40,595 nt of DNA, taken from positions 1-40,595 of the forward strand of contig JAHEEE010000035.1 of NCBI GenBank assembly GCA_024640845.1, read 5' to 3'. This DNA comes from Myxococcales bacterium (GTDB lineage: Bacteria > Myxococcota_A > Polyangia > Polyangiales > Houyiibacteriaceae). Position 1 is the stretch's first letter; each line of letters opens with the position of its first letter. The notes below the pieces were generated by a model, which searched no databases, was not told the DNA's origin, and was given only the letters and a program-made list of their open reading frames with translations. Position numbers and translations under genes: made by a program. This document shows, piece by piece, positions 34,225 to 40,595 of the stretch.

Positions 34225-35496
34225 CTACCCCCCCGAACCGGCAACCCCGAATCTCTCGGAGTAGAAGCGGAGCGCACGCCGCCGCTCCTCGGGGCTCACC
34301 CCAAGATCCTCGAGCCGGTAGTCGACGAGTCCGTGCTTGCCCTTCGGGTTGTCTTCGAGGAAGCGATCGAGAGCGCGATCGGTGCCTTCGGTGAAAGGCA
34401 GCCCAGCGTGCTCGAGGATGCTTCGCACGGTCCCTTTCATGTCCGCCATGAAGTCCTCGAAGTGCACGTCGATCACCTGCTCCGGCGGCAAGAGGCGCCG
34501 ATCTTCGACGCTCGCCCGCAGAAAATCCTCGGTGCGCCTGGACCAGTACTGAGCAACCTCCCGCGGGTCGGCGCCGCGCTGCTGCATGCGAGCGCCATAG
34601 GCGATCATCACGGTGAGCGAGGCCGTGATGCGAACCGGGTCCCGGTGGGTCTGCACGAACGTTGCATCGGGAAATGCCTCGACTAGGGCGCCGAGGTTCA
34701 TCAGGTGCTCGGGGGTCTTCAGAAGCCAGCGCTCCTTGCGGTTCAAGAACTGGAGCGCCTTGAGGCAGCGTTTGAGAAACCCATAGGCCGGCCGCCGATC
34801 GGCCTGCTTGTACCAAGCGGAATAGCTCGGGATGTGCCAACTGGTCTCGAACAGCACGCTCGTAAAATCCATCGCGAGCAACTGGATCTCCTCGTGCGGT
34901 CCCTCCGGGGTGAACTCGTGCATGGCGTTGAAAAGCGGCATGATCCACTCGAGAAACTTCAGCGTTCCCTCTGCGCGCTTGATGCGCGGATCCCGTCCGT
35001 CTTTGGCGGGCTTTTCACTCGCGTCGGGAATCGGCTCCAGGCTCTCCCAGTAAGGAATCCAGCGGAGCGATGAGTGCTGCGCGAGCAGATTGAACAGGTG
35101 AGTCGTCCCCGTCCGGGGAAGCCCGGCGACGATGATCGGCCGCCCAATGACTTCGTCTTCGATCTCCGGGTGCCGACGGTAGAGCTCCTCGAGTCGAAGC
35201 CTTCCGACGAGCATCTGCACGATGAAATGGCGCGACACCAGTCTGCCGAACGGCGAAAGAGGCGCCTCGGTGCGGAGCGCCTTCAACAGCACCCCGAGTG
35301 GCTCGACGAAGCGCTCATCGCCGAAGTTGTCGAGCGCGCTCTTCTTGCGCGCGTCGGCCAAGACCGAGTCGAGGTCGAGCTTCACGCGGTTGCGCGTCGG
35401 CCATTCCGCCACGGCGTTGAAGATCCGCAGCGGCACGGGCAGCCAGGGTTTGTCCCAGTCTTCGATTCGCGTTGGAGTGGGAGTGTCGACACTCAT
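34225..35496 (-). CDS. Sulfotransferase family protein (Sulfotransfer_3 type)
   Basis: 423 residues. Seen: 5'-phosphosulfate loop AGLPRTGTTHLFNLL (about 129-143) and 3'-phosphate site FVQTHRDPVRITAS, with LLKTPEHL between them. Larger than the sulfotransferase at 30948, with an N-terminal 120-residue region typical of the Sulfotransfer_3 group that acts on glycolipids or small lipids. ATG at 35496 overlaps the SDR stop by 4 nt; a longer frame to 35664 is rejected because it lies wholly inside the SDR gene. Confidence 0.9.
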   Translation of the reverse strand: MSVDTPTPTRIEDWDKPWLPVPLRIFNAVAEWPTRNRVKLDLDSVLADARKKSALDNFGDERFVEPLGVLLKALRTEAPLSPFGRLVSRHFIVQMLVGRLRLEELYRRHPEIEDEVIGRPIIVAGLPRTGTTHLFNLLAQHSSLRWIPYWESLEPIPDASEKPAKDGRDPRIKRAEGTLKFLEWIMPLFNAMHEFTPEGPHEEIQLLAMDFTSVLFETSWHIPSYSAWYKQADRRPAYGFLKRCLKALQFLNRKERWLLKTPEHLMNLGALVEAFPDATFVQTHRDPVRITASLTVMIAYGARMQQRGADPREVAQYWSRRTEDFLRASVEDRRLLPPEQVIDVHFEDFMADMKGTVRSILEHAGLPFTEGTDRALDRFLEDNPKGKHGLVDYRLEDLGVSPEERRRALRFYSERFGVAGSGG

Positions 35497-36353
35497 GAGT
35501 TTCGGAACATCTTCTCGAAGATGGTCTCCTGCGCGCTCTTCGAGGCCCAGCGGTTGATCGTCGGGAGGATCCATGCGCTCGGGCCAAGCACATACCGGGG
35601 CTTCATCTTCTTCGAGCAAATCACCTTTGCATACGTGACGTCGGCAAACTTTTCGGGCGACCAAAACGACGCCGAGGCTTTTCCGAGAACCTCACCCGGG
35701 TATTTCCAGAAGCGCTGATAGTCGCCCAGCAGATGCTCGGGGAAGGTCTTCCAAAGGTCGATCCTCTCTTGCTCCGGAAACGAGGTCATCGGTGTGGCGA
35801 CTCCGTTCGGCTCGAGCGACGTCACCTGGATACCAAACGGCTTGAGCTCGAGGCGCAACGCTTCGGTCATCTTGGCAAGCGCGACTTTGCTGATCGGGTA
35901 CTGCGCGCCCAGCGGAATCGTCAGGTACTGCGAGGGCGAACCCACCATGACGATGCGGGGGTCTGGGCTCTTTCGAAGCTCGGGCAGCAGCGCCTGAGTC
36001 ACCCGGAGCGCACCCCAGAAGTTCACCTCGAACAGGTGATGGAAGCTGTCGAGGTCGACGTTTTCCATCCCCCCACCGCCGTTGGCGGTGGTCGCGGCGT
36101 TGTTCACCAGGAGATCGAGCGGCGAGCCGCCAAGCGCCTCTCGAATCTCGGTGGTGGCCTCTTTGACGCTCTGAGGGTCGCTAATCGTGCACCGCACTGC
36201 TTTCATCGAAGGGCCGCATGCCGCGATCAACGCATTGGGAGGGGTTCGGTTGTAGCCCGCGAACACGCGCCATCCTTCGCGGTCGAGCTTCTCCGCCAAC
36301 CCCTTTCCGATGCCCGTCGCCGCTCCTGTGACGAATGCCGTCTTGTCGCGCAC
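35493..36353 (-). CDS. Short-chain dehydrogenase/reductase
   Basis: Classical SDR, 286 residues. Cofactor motif TGAATGIG (about 10-17), NNAATT, and the catalytic Ser ... Tyr-xxx-Lys with YPISK (active-site serine in the VGSPSQ segment). It has a 60-residue C-terminal extension beyond the catalytic core, as in lipid- or steroid-acting SDRs. Start GTG at 36353. First gene of the operon with the large sulfotransferase; the pairing suggests oxidation or reduction of an alcohol on a lipid that is also sulfated, but this is inference. Confidence 0.9.
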   Translation of the reverse strand: MRDKTAFVTGAATGIGKGLAEKLDREGWRVFAGYNRTPPNALIAACGPSMKAVRCTISDPQSVKEATTEIREALGGSPLDLLVNNAATTANGGGGMENVDLDSFHHLFEVNFWGALRVTQALLPELRKSPDPRIVMVGSPSQYLTIPLGAQYPISKVALAKMTEALRLELKPFGIQVTSLEPNGVATPMTSFPEQERIDLWKTFPEHLLGDYQRFWKYPGEVLGKASASFWSPEKFADVTYAKVICSKKMKPRYVLGPSAWILPTINRWASKSAQETIFEKMFRNS

Positions 36354-36480
36354 CGCGCCTCCTTACCGATGATTGGCGCGGAAGCTTAGCATTCGAGGCC
36401 GATTGCGAAACGAGAGGGTGCTCGAGCCACGATCGCTCCGCTAGAACGAGCCACGGGCACGTGGCAAATCAGGCAAACAC

Positions 36481-36727
36481 ATGTCGAAAACCTCATCGAT
36501 TTGTGCTCTCGTATTCGTTTTGTCGACATGACGTTCCGTCAGCGTGCTCTTCCCCGGGCGTGGACGACATGCCAGCCGATGTCAGCGGGTGGAAGACCGA
36601 CTTCTTCGACGACTTCGACACCTTCGACCCCGACAACTGGCAGGACCAAATCCTGTGGGTCAACAACGGAGGCCTTGGCGACGAATACCCCGAGGCGCTC
36701 ATGCGCTCTCGACCGACCGGCGCGTGA
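36481..36727 (+). pseudogene. Frameshifted, truncated GH16-like lipoprotein remnant
   Basis: An ATG at 36481 (AGG 7 nt upstream) opens MSKTSSICALVFVLST, which looks like a signal peptide and then stops. In the next frame the text continues with VPSACSS, a lipobox-like site, then DDMPADVSGWKTDFFDDF and FDPDNWQDQILWVNN, which resembles the start of a family 16 glycoside hydrolase. So a single frameshift near 36520-36535 breaks the gene, and it is cut off at 36727, where it overlaps the end of the antiporter gene on the other strand. A normal GH16 enzyme has about 250-300 residues; here about 50 remain. The family call rests on a short segment and is moderate. Confidence 0.55.
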
Positions 36728-37937
36728 CGTAGCCAATCGAAAGTCCCTGCACGAGGATGGAGAACACGACGACGCCGTAGGTCAATGAGACGACGGTATC
36801 CCGGTCGGCGCCCAAGGGTAGTGACAGGGCAAGGGCCACCGAAATGCCGCCACGCAGACCGCCCCAGGTGAGCACCTTCCATGACCCGTGTGGAAGCTTG
36901 AACACCCCTCTGAAAAGCATGGCCGGCAGCCCGACCATGAGGAGTCGTGCGAGCAGCGTCACGACGACGGCCAGGCATGCGGCGACCAGCAGGCTGGCCG
37001 AGAAGACGACCAGCAATACCTCCATGCCGATCAGGACGAAGAGCACTGCGTTGAGTATCTCGTCTACCAGCTCCCAGAACATGTCGAGGTAGTTCCGCGT
37101 CGTATCGGACATGGCCAGTGCACGACCGTGGTTGCCGATCATCAGGCCTGCGACCACCATGGCCAGCGGGCCGGACACGTGCAGCTGGCTCGCGAGCGCA
37201 TAGCCGCCTGTGACCGTGGCCAGCGTGAGCAACACTTCTACCTGGTAACTGTCCACGCTCTTCAGAAGTCGAAAGGTCAGGTAACCGAGCACAAAGCCGA
37301 ACAGCAGGCCGCCACCCGCCTCGAAAAGTAGCAGTTGCAGACCATGAGCAGGCGTGGGCGCGGCACCGCTCGTCAGCATCTCGAGCAACAGCGAGAAGAT
37401 CACGACACCCACGCCATCATTGAAAAGCGACTCGCCTGCGATCACCAACTCCAGTTCTTTGGGTGCGCCAGCGGACTTGAGGATACCCATTACGGCGATC
37501 GGGTCGGTTGGCGAGATCAGCGCGCCGAAGCACATGCAATACATCAGGGGTATCTCTACACCGACGAACGGCAGCACAAACCACATTCCGTAGCCCACCA
37601 AGAGGGTCGACAGCAGCGTTCCCAGCACCGCCAGCAGGATGACCGGCAGGCGGTAGGTCTTGAGCTCGCTCAGGTCGACGTGCAGCGCGCCGGCAAAGAG
37701 CAGCAGCGAGAGCATGCCCTGCATCAGCACCTGCGAAAAATCGATCGAGCGGAGCAAGGAGCGTTCGTACTGCAGCAGGCTCTCCGCCACTCCCAAGGCG
37801 TTCAGCCCGACGAGCGACAGCGACAGGACCAGGGCGGCGCTCATGACGCCGATGGTCGTTGGCATGCGGATGAAGCGGTGGTTCAGATAGGCAAGCAGCG
37901 CCGTAATGACCAAAAAGAGGGCGGCAATATTGAGCAT
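36699..37937 (-). CDS. CPA1-family Na+/H+ antiporter
   Basis: Monovalent cation:proton antiporter, 412 residues, about 12-13 helices. The ion-binding Asp pair region is seen as SPTDPIAVMGILK (about 141-153) and ESLFNDGVGVV (about 168-178), the ND motif of electroneutral CPA1 exchangers; GGLRGGISVALAL near residue 375 is the conserved Arg-containing helix. No C-terminal TrkA or cyclic-nucleotide domain. ATG at 37937. Not part of the glycan operon: it lies between broken genes on both sides and may be a transferred piece. It would help pH or Na+ control, and could share the Na+ pool with Rnf, though nothing here links them. Confidence 0.92.
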   Translation of the reverse strand: MLNIAALFLVITALLAYLNHRFIRMPTTIGVMSAALVLSLSLVGLNALGVAESLLQYERSLLRSIDFSQVLMQGMLSLLLFAGALHVDLSELKTYRLPVILLAVLGTLLSTLLVGYGMWFVLPFVGVEIPLMYCMCFGALISPTDPIAVMGILKSAGAPKELELVIAGESLFNDGVGVVIFSLLLEMLTSGAAPTPAHGLQLLLFEAGGGLLFGFVLGYLTFRLLKSVDSYQVEVLLTLATVTGGYALASQLHVSGPLAMVVAGLMIGNHGRALAMSDTTRNYLDMFWELVDEILNAVLFVLIGMEVLLVVFSASLLVAACLAVVVTLLARLLMVGLPAMLFRGVFKLPHGSWKVLTWGGLRGGISVALALSLPLGADRDTVVSLTYGVVVFSILVQGLSIGYVTRRSVESA

Positions 37938-38190
37938 GGGATCGATCGAAATTGTACCGGGCGAGACGGAGGCTACCGTGACTGCGACTCAGTCGTAAGC
38001 TGCTCCGTCATGGCGATAGCTCCTAAGCAGAGAGTCTGGTGAATTTTTGGCGAGCTTCCGTCGGTAGATGGTTTTCCCGACAACGGCTCAGTGCGAGGGA
38101 CAGGACTCGAAGCTGTACGCCCGGAGGACAGTGGAACCTGAACGCAGGCCAGGCAGCCCGCTTCACGCGAATTTTTTTCGGAAAGATGCG
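37938..38190. other. Intergenic segment with no credible gene
   Basis: 253 bp between the antiporter and the CDP-alcohol phosphatidyltransferase. Only short open frames are visible. It contains two T-runs (near 38043 and 38170) and a T-arm-like piece with no cloverleaf. It separates stretches of clearly different GC content. Confidence 0.5.
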
Positions 38191-39120
38191 TCAGGTCGCC
38201 GCGCCCGCCGCGAGCGCGCGCCGGTGCGCCCGGGCGATCAGGGGGAGCAGCGGCAAGAACACGACGTTCGAGGCCACGAAGTAGAGCCAGGCCCAGACCG
38301 GGGCCCCGGCGAACGAGGTCGCGATGAGGACGATCATCTGGGTGCCGCCGGCGAAGAACGACATCATCTTGATGTACGGCTTGAGCGCCGCGCGGTAGCC
38401 CGGGATGGGGGATGCGGGCGGCGGGGTCGGGCGGGGGCTCGACGGCGAGAGGCGGAGCACGATCGGGACGACGACCTTCTCCAGCCAGTAGCCGCGGCGC
38501 CCGCGGAGCGCCTCGTACTCCTCGCGCACGCGCGTGAGGTTGGGGTACGAGGGCTCGCTGAACCCCAGGGCGCACCGCCGGTAGACCTCGACCCAGTGGT
38601 TGCGCGCGTGCACCTGGGCGGCGAGGGACGCGCCGGCAAGGATGCACAGCCCCCAGGCGTGCGCGACCGGCGAGGCCGCGAAGGGGTAGGGGACCGGCCC
38701 CCACGAATCGGCGCGCGTCATCCCAATCGCGATGCCGAGGAAGCAGAGCACGACCTTCGCGGGGTCGCAGAGCACCTCGAAGATCTTGCCGGTCTCCGTC
38801 TTCTCGGGGCGCGTGCGGGCGAGCTCGCCGTCGAGTCCGTCGATGAGGACCGAGAGGAAGAGGAAGGCGCCGCCGACGGCGATGCCGGTGCGGGTGAAGG
38901 TCGCGTAGCCAACGGCCGCGAGTACGCCGCAGAGGACCGTCGAGGCCGACAGCTGGTTCGGCCGCACCCGCGTCGGGACCAGGAGGCGCACGAGCGGCGG
39001 GTGCATCGGCCCAAAGATGAGCCGATCGATGATGGCGTACAGCTCCCAGTTGCGCCATGCCTCGACCACGAAGGCCGCGGCGCGGGCGGGGGCGCCGCGA
39101 GAAGCCTGCGGCTCACTCAT
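38191..39120 (-). CDS. CDP-alcohol phosphatidyltransferase family protein (variant motif)
   Basis: Membrane enzyme that joins a CDP-activated alcohol or diacylglycerol to an alcohol acceptor in phospholipid synthesis. 309 residues. The family motif D-xx-DG-xx-AR-x8-G-xxx-D-xxx-D reads DGLDGELAR, eight residues, GKIFEVLCD: the third Asp, a metal ligand, is Glu here, while the last Asp, the catalytic base, is kept. Six or so helices follow, with a proline-rich loop (about 235-250). Unusually it has a 60-residue N-terminal cytosolic part. ATG at 39120 chosen; an open frame upstream to 39261 is GC-rich and not conserved-looking. Neighbours give no clue to the acceptor; inositol phosphate- or archaetidyl-type activities are possible. 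Confidence 0.82.
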   Translation of the reverse strand: MSEPQASRGAPARAAAFVVEAWRNWELYAIIDRLIFGPMHPPLVRLLVPTRVRPNQLSASTVLCGVLAAVGYATFTRTGIAVGGAFLFLSVLIDGLDGELARTRPEKTETGKIFEVLCDPAKVVLCFLGIAIGMTRADSWGPVPYPFAASPVAHAWGLCILAGASLAAQVHARNHWVEVYRRCALGFSEPSYPNLTRVREEYEALRGRRGYWLEKVVVPIVLRLSPSSPRPTPPPASPIPGYRAALKPYIKMMSFFAGGTQMIVLIATSFAGAPVWAWLYFVASNVVFLPLLPLIARAHRRALAAGAAT

Positions 39121-39348
39121 GCCGGGTTCCCCCGGCTGACGCGCGTTGTTCCCATGCTGCTCCAGATCGATCCGATGCCGTCGTGCTCCTCGCGCCGGGC
39201 ATCCCGGCCGTGCGCCGATCCCGCCCCGAAGTGCTGGTTTCGCGGGGGACTCTCGCGGCATCGGGGGTCGAAGTCAAGAACCGGCGGCGCTCCCCGTGGC
39301 CTGTTGCGTCATCGGCGTCGCCAAGGCCGGTCAGCTCGGAGAGAAGCT
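39121..39348. other. GC-rich intergenic segment, no gene seen
   Basis: 228 bp between the phosphatidyltransferase start and the truncated epimerase. Only shadow frames; possibly decayed remains of the epimerase body, since the minus-strand frame following its stop codon has no recognisable continuation. Confidence 0.45.
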
Positions 39349-39444
39349 CTAGCGAGCCGCTCCGGAGGCCTGCGCGCCGCCGAGGGCGCGCACGAGATGG
39401 GTGCCCATGAAGCCGTTCGCGCCCGTGACGAAGACCGTCGACAT
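39349..39444 (-). pseudogene. Truncated N-terminus of an NAD-dependent epimerase
   Basis: A 31-codon frame from ATG at 39444 reads MSTVFVTGANGFMGTHLVRAL, the first beta-alpha unit of an extended SDR with GANGFMG as the NAD motif, and then ends at a TAG after a short GC-rich run. The rest of the enzyme (about 280 residues) is missing. It lies head to head with the plus-strand CPBP gene, which is followed by a separate epimerase. Coding as a real short protein is unlikely. Confidence 0.55.
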
Positions 39445-39455
39445 TGACAGGTCGT

Positions 39456-40190
39456 ATGGTAAGAGGACGCGTGCCCTCGCCGATACCCTTCCTGCCGGAC
39501 GAAACCGAGCAGGTCTTGCGGCCCGGCCGCCTTGCCTTCTACCTGACGGTCGCGACCCTCTGTATGGTCGCCTACTGGTATCTGGGGACGCCGGGGCCCC
39601 AGCTGGCGGCGGACTACGAGCGCGGCTTCGATGCCGCGGTCGGTCACATGGCGTGGGCCGTGGCGTTCTATCTGGTGGTCCCGCTGCTCGCGTTGGTCTT
39701 CGCCCGCGACTCGGTGTCCGAGGCGGGGCTCCGCGTCGGGGACGCGGCTTACGGGATCAAGACGTTCGCCGTCGTGACCGTGATCATCGTTCCCATCATG
39801 TTCTTGAGCGCGAACGATCCGCTCATCCAAGGCACCTACCCGTGGCCGGGCGCGTGGCCAGGCCAGTCGCCGGCCAACCTGGCGCTGTGGCTGGCGATCT
39901 ACTTCCCGTACTTCGTCGCCTTCGAGTTCTTTTTTCGCGGCTTTCTCATCCAGGCCATTCGGCCCCAGTGGGGGGTCGGCGCGGCGATCTGGGTGCAGGC
40001 CTTCGCGGCCACCGCCGTGCACTTCGGCAAGCCCCTGCCCGAGACCCTGGCCGCCCTGCCGGGGAGCTTGCTGTTCGGGTTGATGGCCGTTCGCGCGCGC
40101 TCGATCGTGTGGCCCGCTTTGCTCCACTTCGTGGTCGGGGCCAGCACCGACGTCTTCTCCCTGTACCGCCAGGGGCAGCTGTTCCCATGA
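39456..40190 (+). CDS. CPBP/Abi-family membrane protein (CAAX protease-like)
   Basis: 244 residues, about six to eight helices, with the three CPBP motifs: EFFFRGFL (motif 1, EExxxR group, here FE rather than EE), FAATAVHFGKP (motif 2, FxxxH) and HFVVGASTD (motif 3, HxxxN/D-like). Members are intramembrane glutamic-type proteases or related proteins. The second Glu of motif 1 and the Arg are kept, so activity is possible. Start: ATG at 39456; a TTG at 39444 and a GTG at 39471 (with AGAGG 4 nt upstream) are alternatives. The stop overlaps the following epimerase start (ATGA), so the two are co-translated. Confidence 0.82.
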   Translation: MVRGRVPSPIPFLPDETEQVLRPGRLAFYLTVATLCMVAYWYLGTPGPQLAADYERGFDAAVGHMAWAVAFYLVVPLLALVFARDSVSEAGLRVGDAAYGIKTFAVVTVIIVPIMFLSANDPLIQGTYPWPGAWPGQSPANLALWLAIYFPYFVAFEFFFRGFLIQAIRPQWGVGAAIWVQAFAATAVHFGKPLPETLAALPGSLLFGLMAVRARSIVWPALLHFVVGASTDVFSLYRQGQLFP

Positions 40191-40595
40191 AGGCTCTGGT
40201 CACCGGCGGCCACGGATTCATCGGCAGCCACATCGTCGATCGTCTGCTCGACGAGGGCATCGAGGTTCGCGTGCTCGTCTCCCCGTGGGGCAAGCTCGAC
40301 AACCTCGGCGACGTGGACGCACGCGAGGGTCTCGAGGTGGTCCGCGCCGACATCACCAAGCCCGAGACGCTGGCCGGGACTTGCGAGGGCTGCCACCTCG
40401 TCTACCACTCCGCCGCTCGGGTCGCCGACTGGGGCCGGTGGAAGGCGTTCGAGATCGCCAACGTCGAGGGCACCAAGAACGTGCTCGAACAAGCCAAGCG
40501 CGCCGGCGTCGGGCGCTGGGTGCAGGTCTCGAGCGTGGCCGTGCACGAGTACTCGGGCTTTCGGGACGCCGACCCTCGGACCACGCCACGCGGCG
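40187..40595 (+). CDS. NAD-dependent epimerase/dehydratase (3' partial)
   Basis: The first 136 codons of an extended SDR: ALVTGGHGFIGSH Rossmann motif, RADITKPETL acidic turn, YHSAARVADWG and NVEGTKNVLEQAKRAGV, then VQVSSVAVHEY up to the window edge, just before the catalytic YxxxK. The pattern (HSAARV, NVxGTxN) is that of 3-beta-hydroxysteroid dehydrogenase-like or dihydroflavonol reductase-like epimerases rather than GalE. ATG at 40187 overlaps the CPBP stop by 4 nt. Confidence 0.88.
   Translation, partial: MKALVTGGHGFIGSHIVDRLLDEGIEVRVLVSPWGKLDNLGDVDAREGLEVVRADITKPETLAGTCEGCHLVYHSAARVADWGRWKAFEIANVEGTKNVLEQAKRAGVGRWVQVSSVAVHEYSGFRDADPRTTPRG

Noticed and set aside
38091-38125. tRNA-like 3' segment on the minus strand (TTCGAGTCC T-loop pattern)
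   Set aside because: The T-stem has a mismatch and no matching acceptor 5' strand, D-arm or anticodon arm lies upstream; no integrase nearby. At best an old fragment.
38068-39447. Plus-strand open frame of 459 codons
   Set aside because: Antisense to the CDP-alcohol phosphatidyltransferase, low-complexity Arg/Glu/Ala composition, no domain.
39456-40190. CPBP motif 1 with FE instead of EE as evidence of an inactive protease
   Set aside because: Variants with a single Glu followed by xxxR are, as far as I recall, frequent in the family, so loss of function cannot be claimed.

Overview
The window is a GC-rich (about 60% or more by eye), gene-dense bacterial segment of 40.6 kb. Gene content (TRAP transporter, an Rnf complex with 2-oxoacid:ferredoxin oxidoreductases, outer-surface glycan genes, a Cache-fused ligand-gated channel) suggests an uncultured Gram-negative 'deltaproteobacterial' lineage such as Myxococcota or a relative. 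That assignment is inference; no rRNA or marker gene is present. Both edges cut genes: a TRAP small permease at the left and an NAD-dependent epimerase at the right.

Region 1 (1-3.7 kb): dctQ-dctM of a TRAP transporter on the plus strand, the large subunit ending in six 12-residue acidic repeats, then a convergent serine hydrolase of the class C beta-lactamase/esterase fold that may have its own promoter and a palindromic operator.

Region 2 (3.7-19.5 kb) is the core. It is a minus-strand run of 12 tightly spaced genes, in transcription order: KorA-like (gamma-alpha fused), KorB-like, a 493-residue protein of unknown role, RnfB, a giant 1664-residue PFOR with a tethered C-terminal ferredoxin, RnfC, RnfD, RnfG, RnfE, RnfA, a 71-residue membrane/Cys-rich protein, and a plant-type ferredoxin/flavodoxin-NADP reductase. 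Together they make a plausible closed circuit: two 2-oxoacid oxidoreductases reduce ferredoxin, Rnf passes those electrons to NAD+ while pumping ions, and the reductase can pass them to NADP+. The 493-residue protein is, by my reading, a degenerate paralogue of the TPP domain of the neighbouring PFOR that has lost the TPP and Fe-S residues. This is the best candidate for an undescribed component. RnfB appears to have lost exactly one [4Fe-4S] cluster.

Region 3 (19.7-21.8 kb): a divergently transcribed 694-residue membrane protein joining a double-Cache-like sensor to a complete pentameric ligand-gated ion channel (GLIC-like) module.

Region 4 (21.8-36.4 kb): a surface-glycan locus with a flippase-like LPG-synthase TM protein, a nucleotidyltransferase-sugar kinase fusion in reversed HldE order, three PLP sugar aminotransferase-fold proteins, an epimerase, a HAD phosphatase, a GT-C and a GT2 glycosyltransferase, two sulfotransferases, a methyltransferase, a WbqC-like protein and an SDR. 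A sulfated, aminosugar-containing glycan or glycolipid is inferred.

Region 5 (36.4-40.6 kb): a patchwork with a frameshifted, truncated GH16-like lipoprotein remnant, a CPA1 Na+/H+ antiporter, a CDP-alcohol phosphatidyltransferase with an altered motif, a truncated epimerase start, a CPBP-family membrane protein and the partial epimerase. Broken genes and higher GC here suggest recombination, transfer or an assembly join. No rRNA, intact tRNA, CRISPR array, IS element or integrase was seen.
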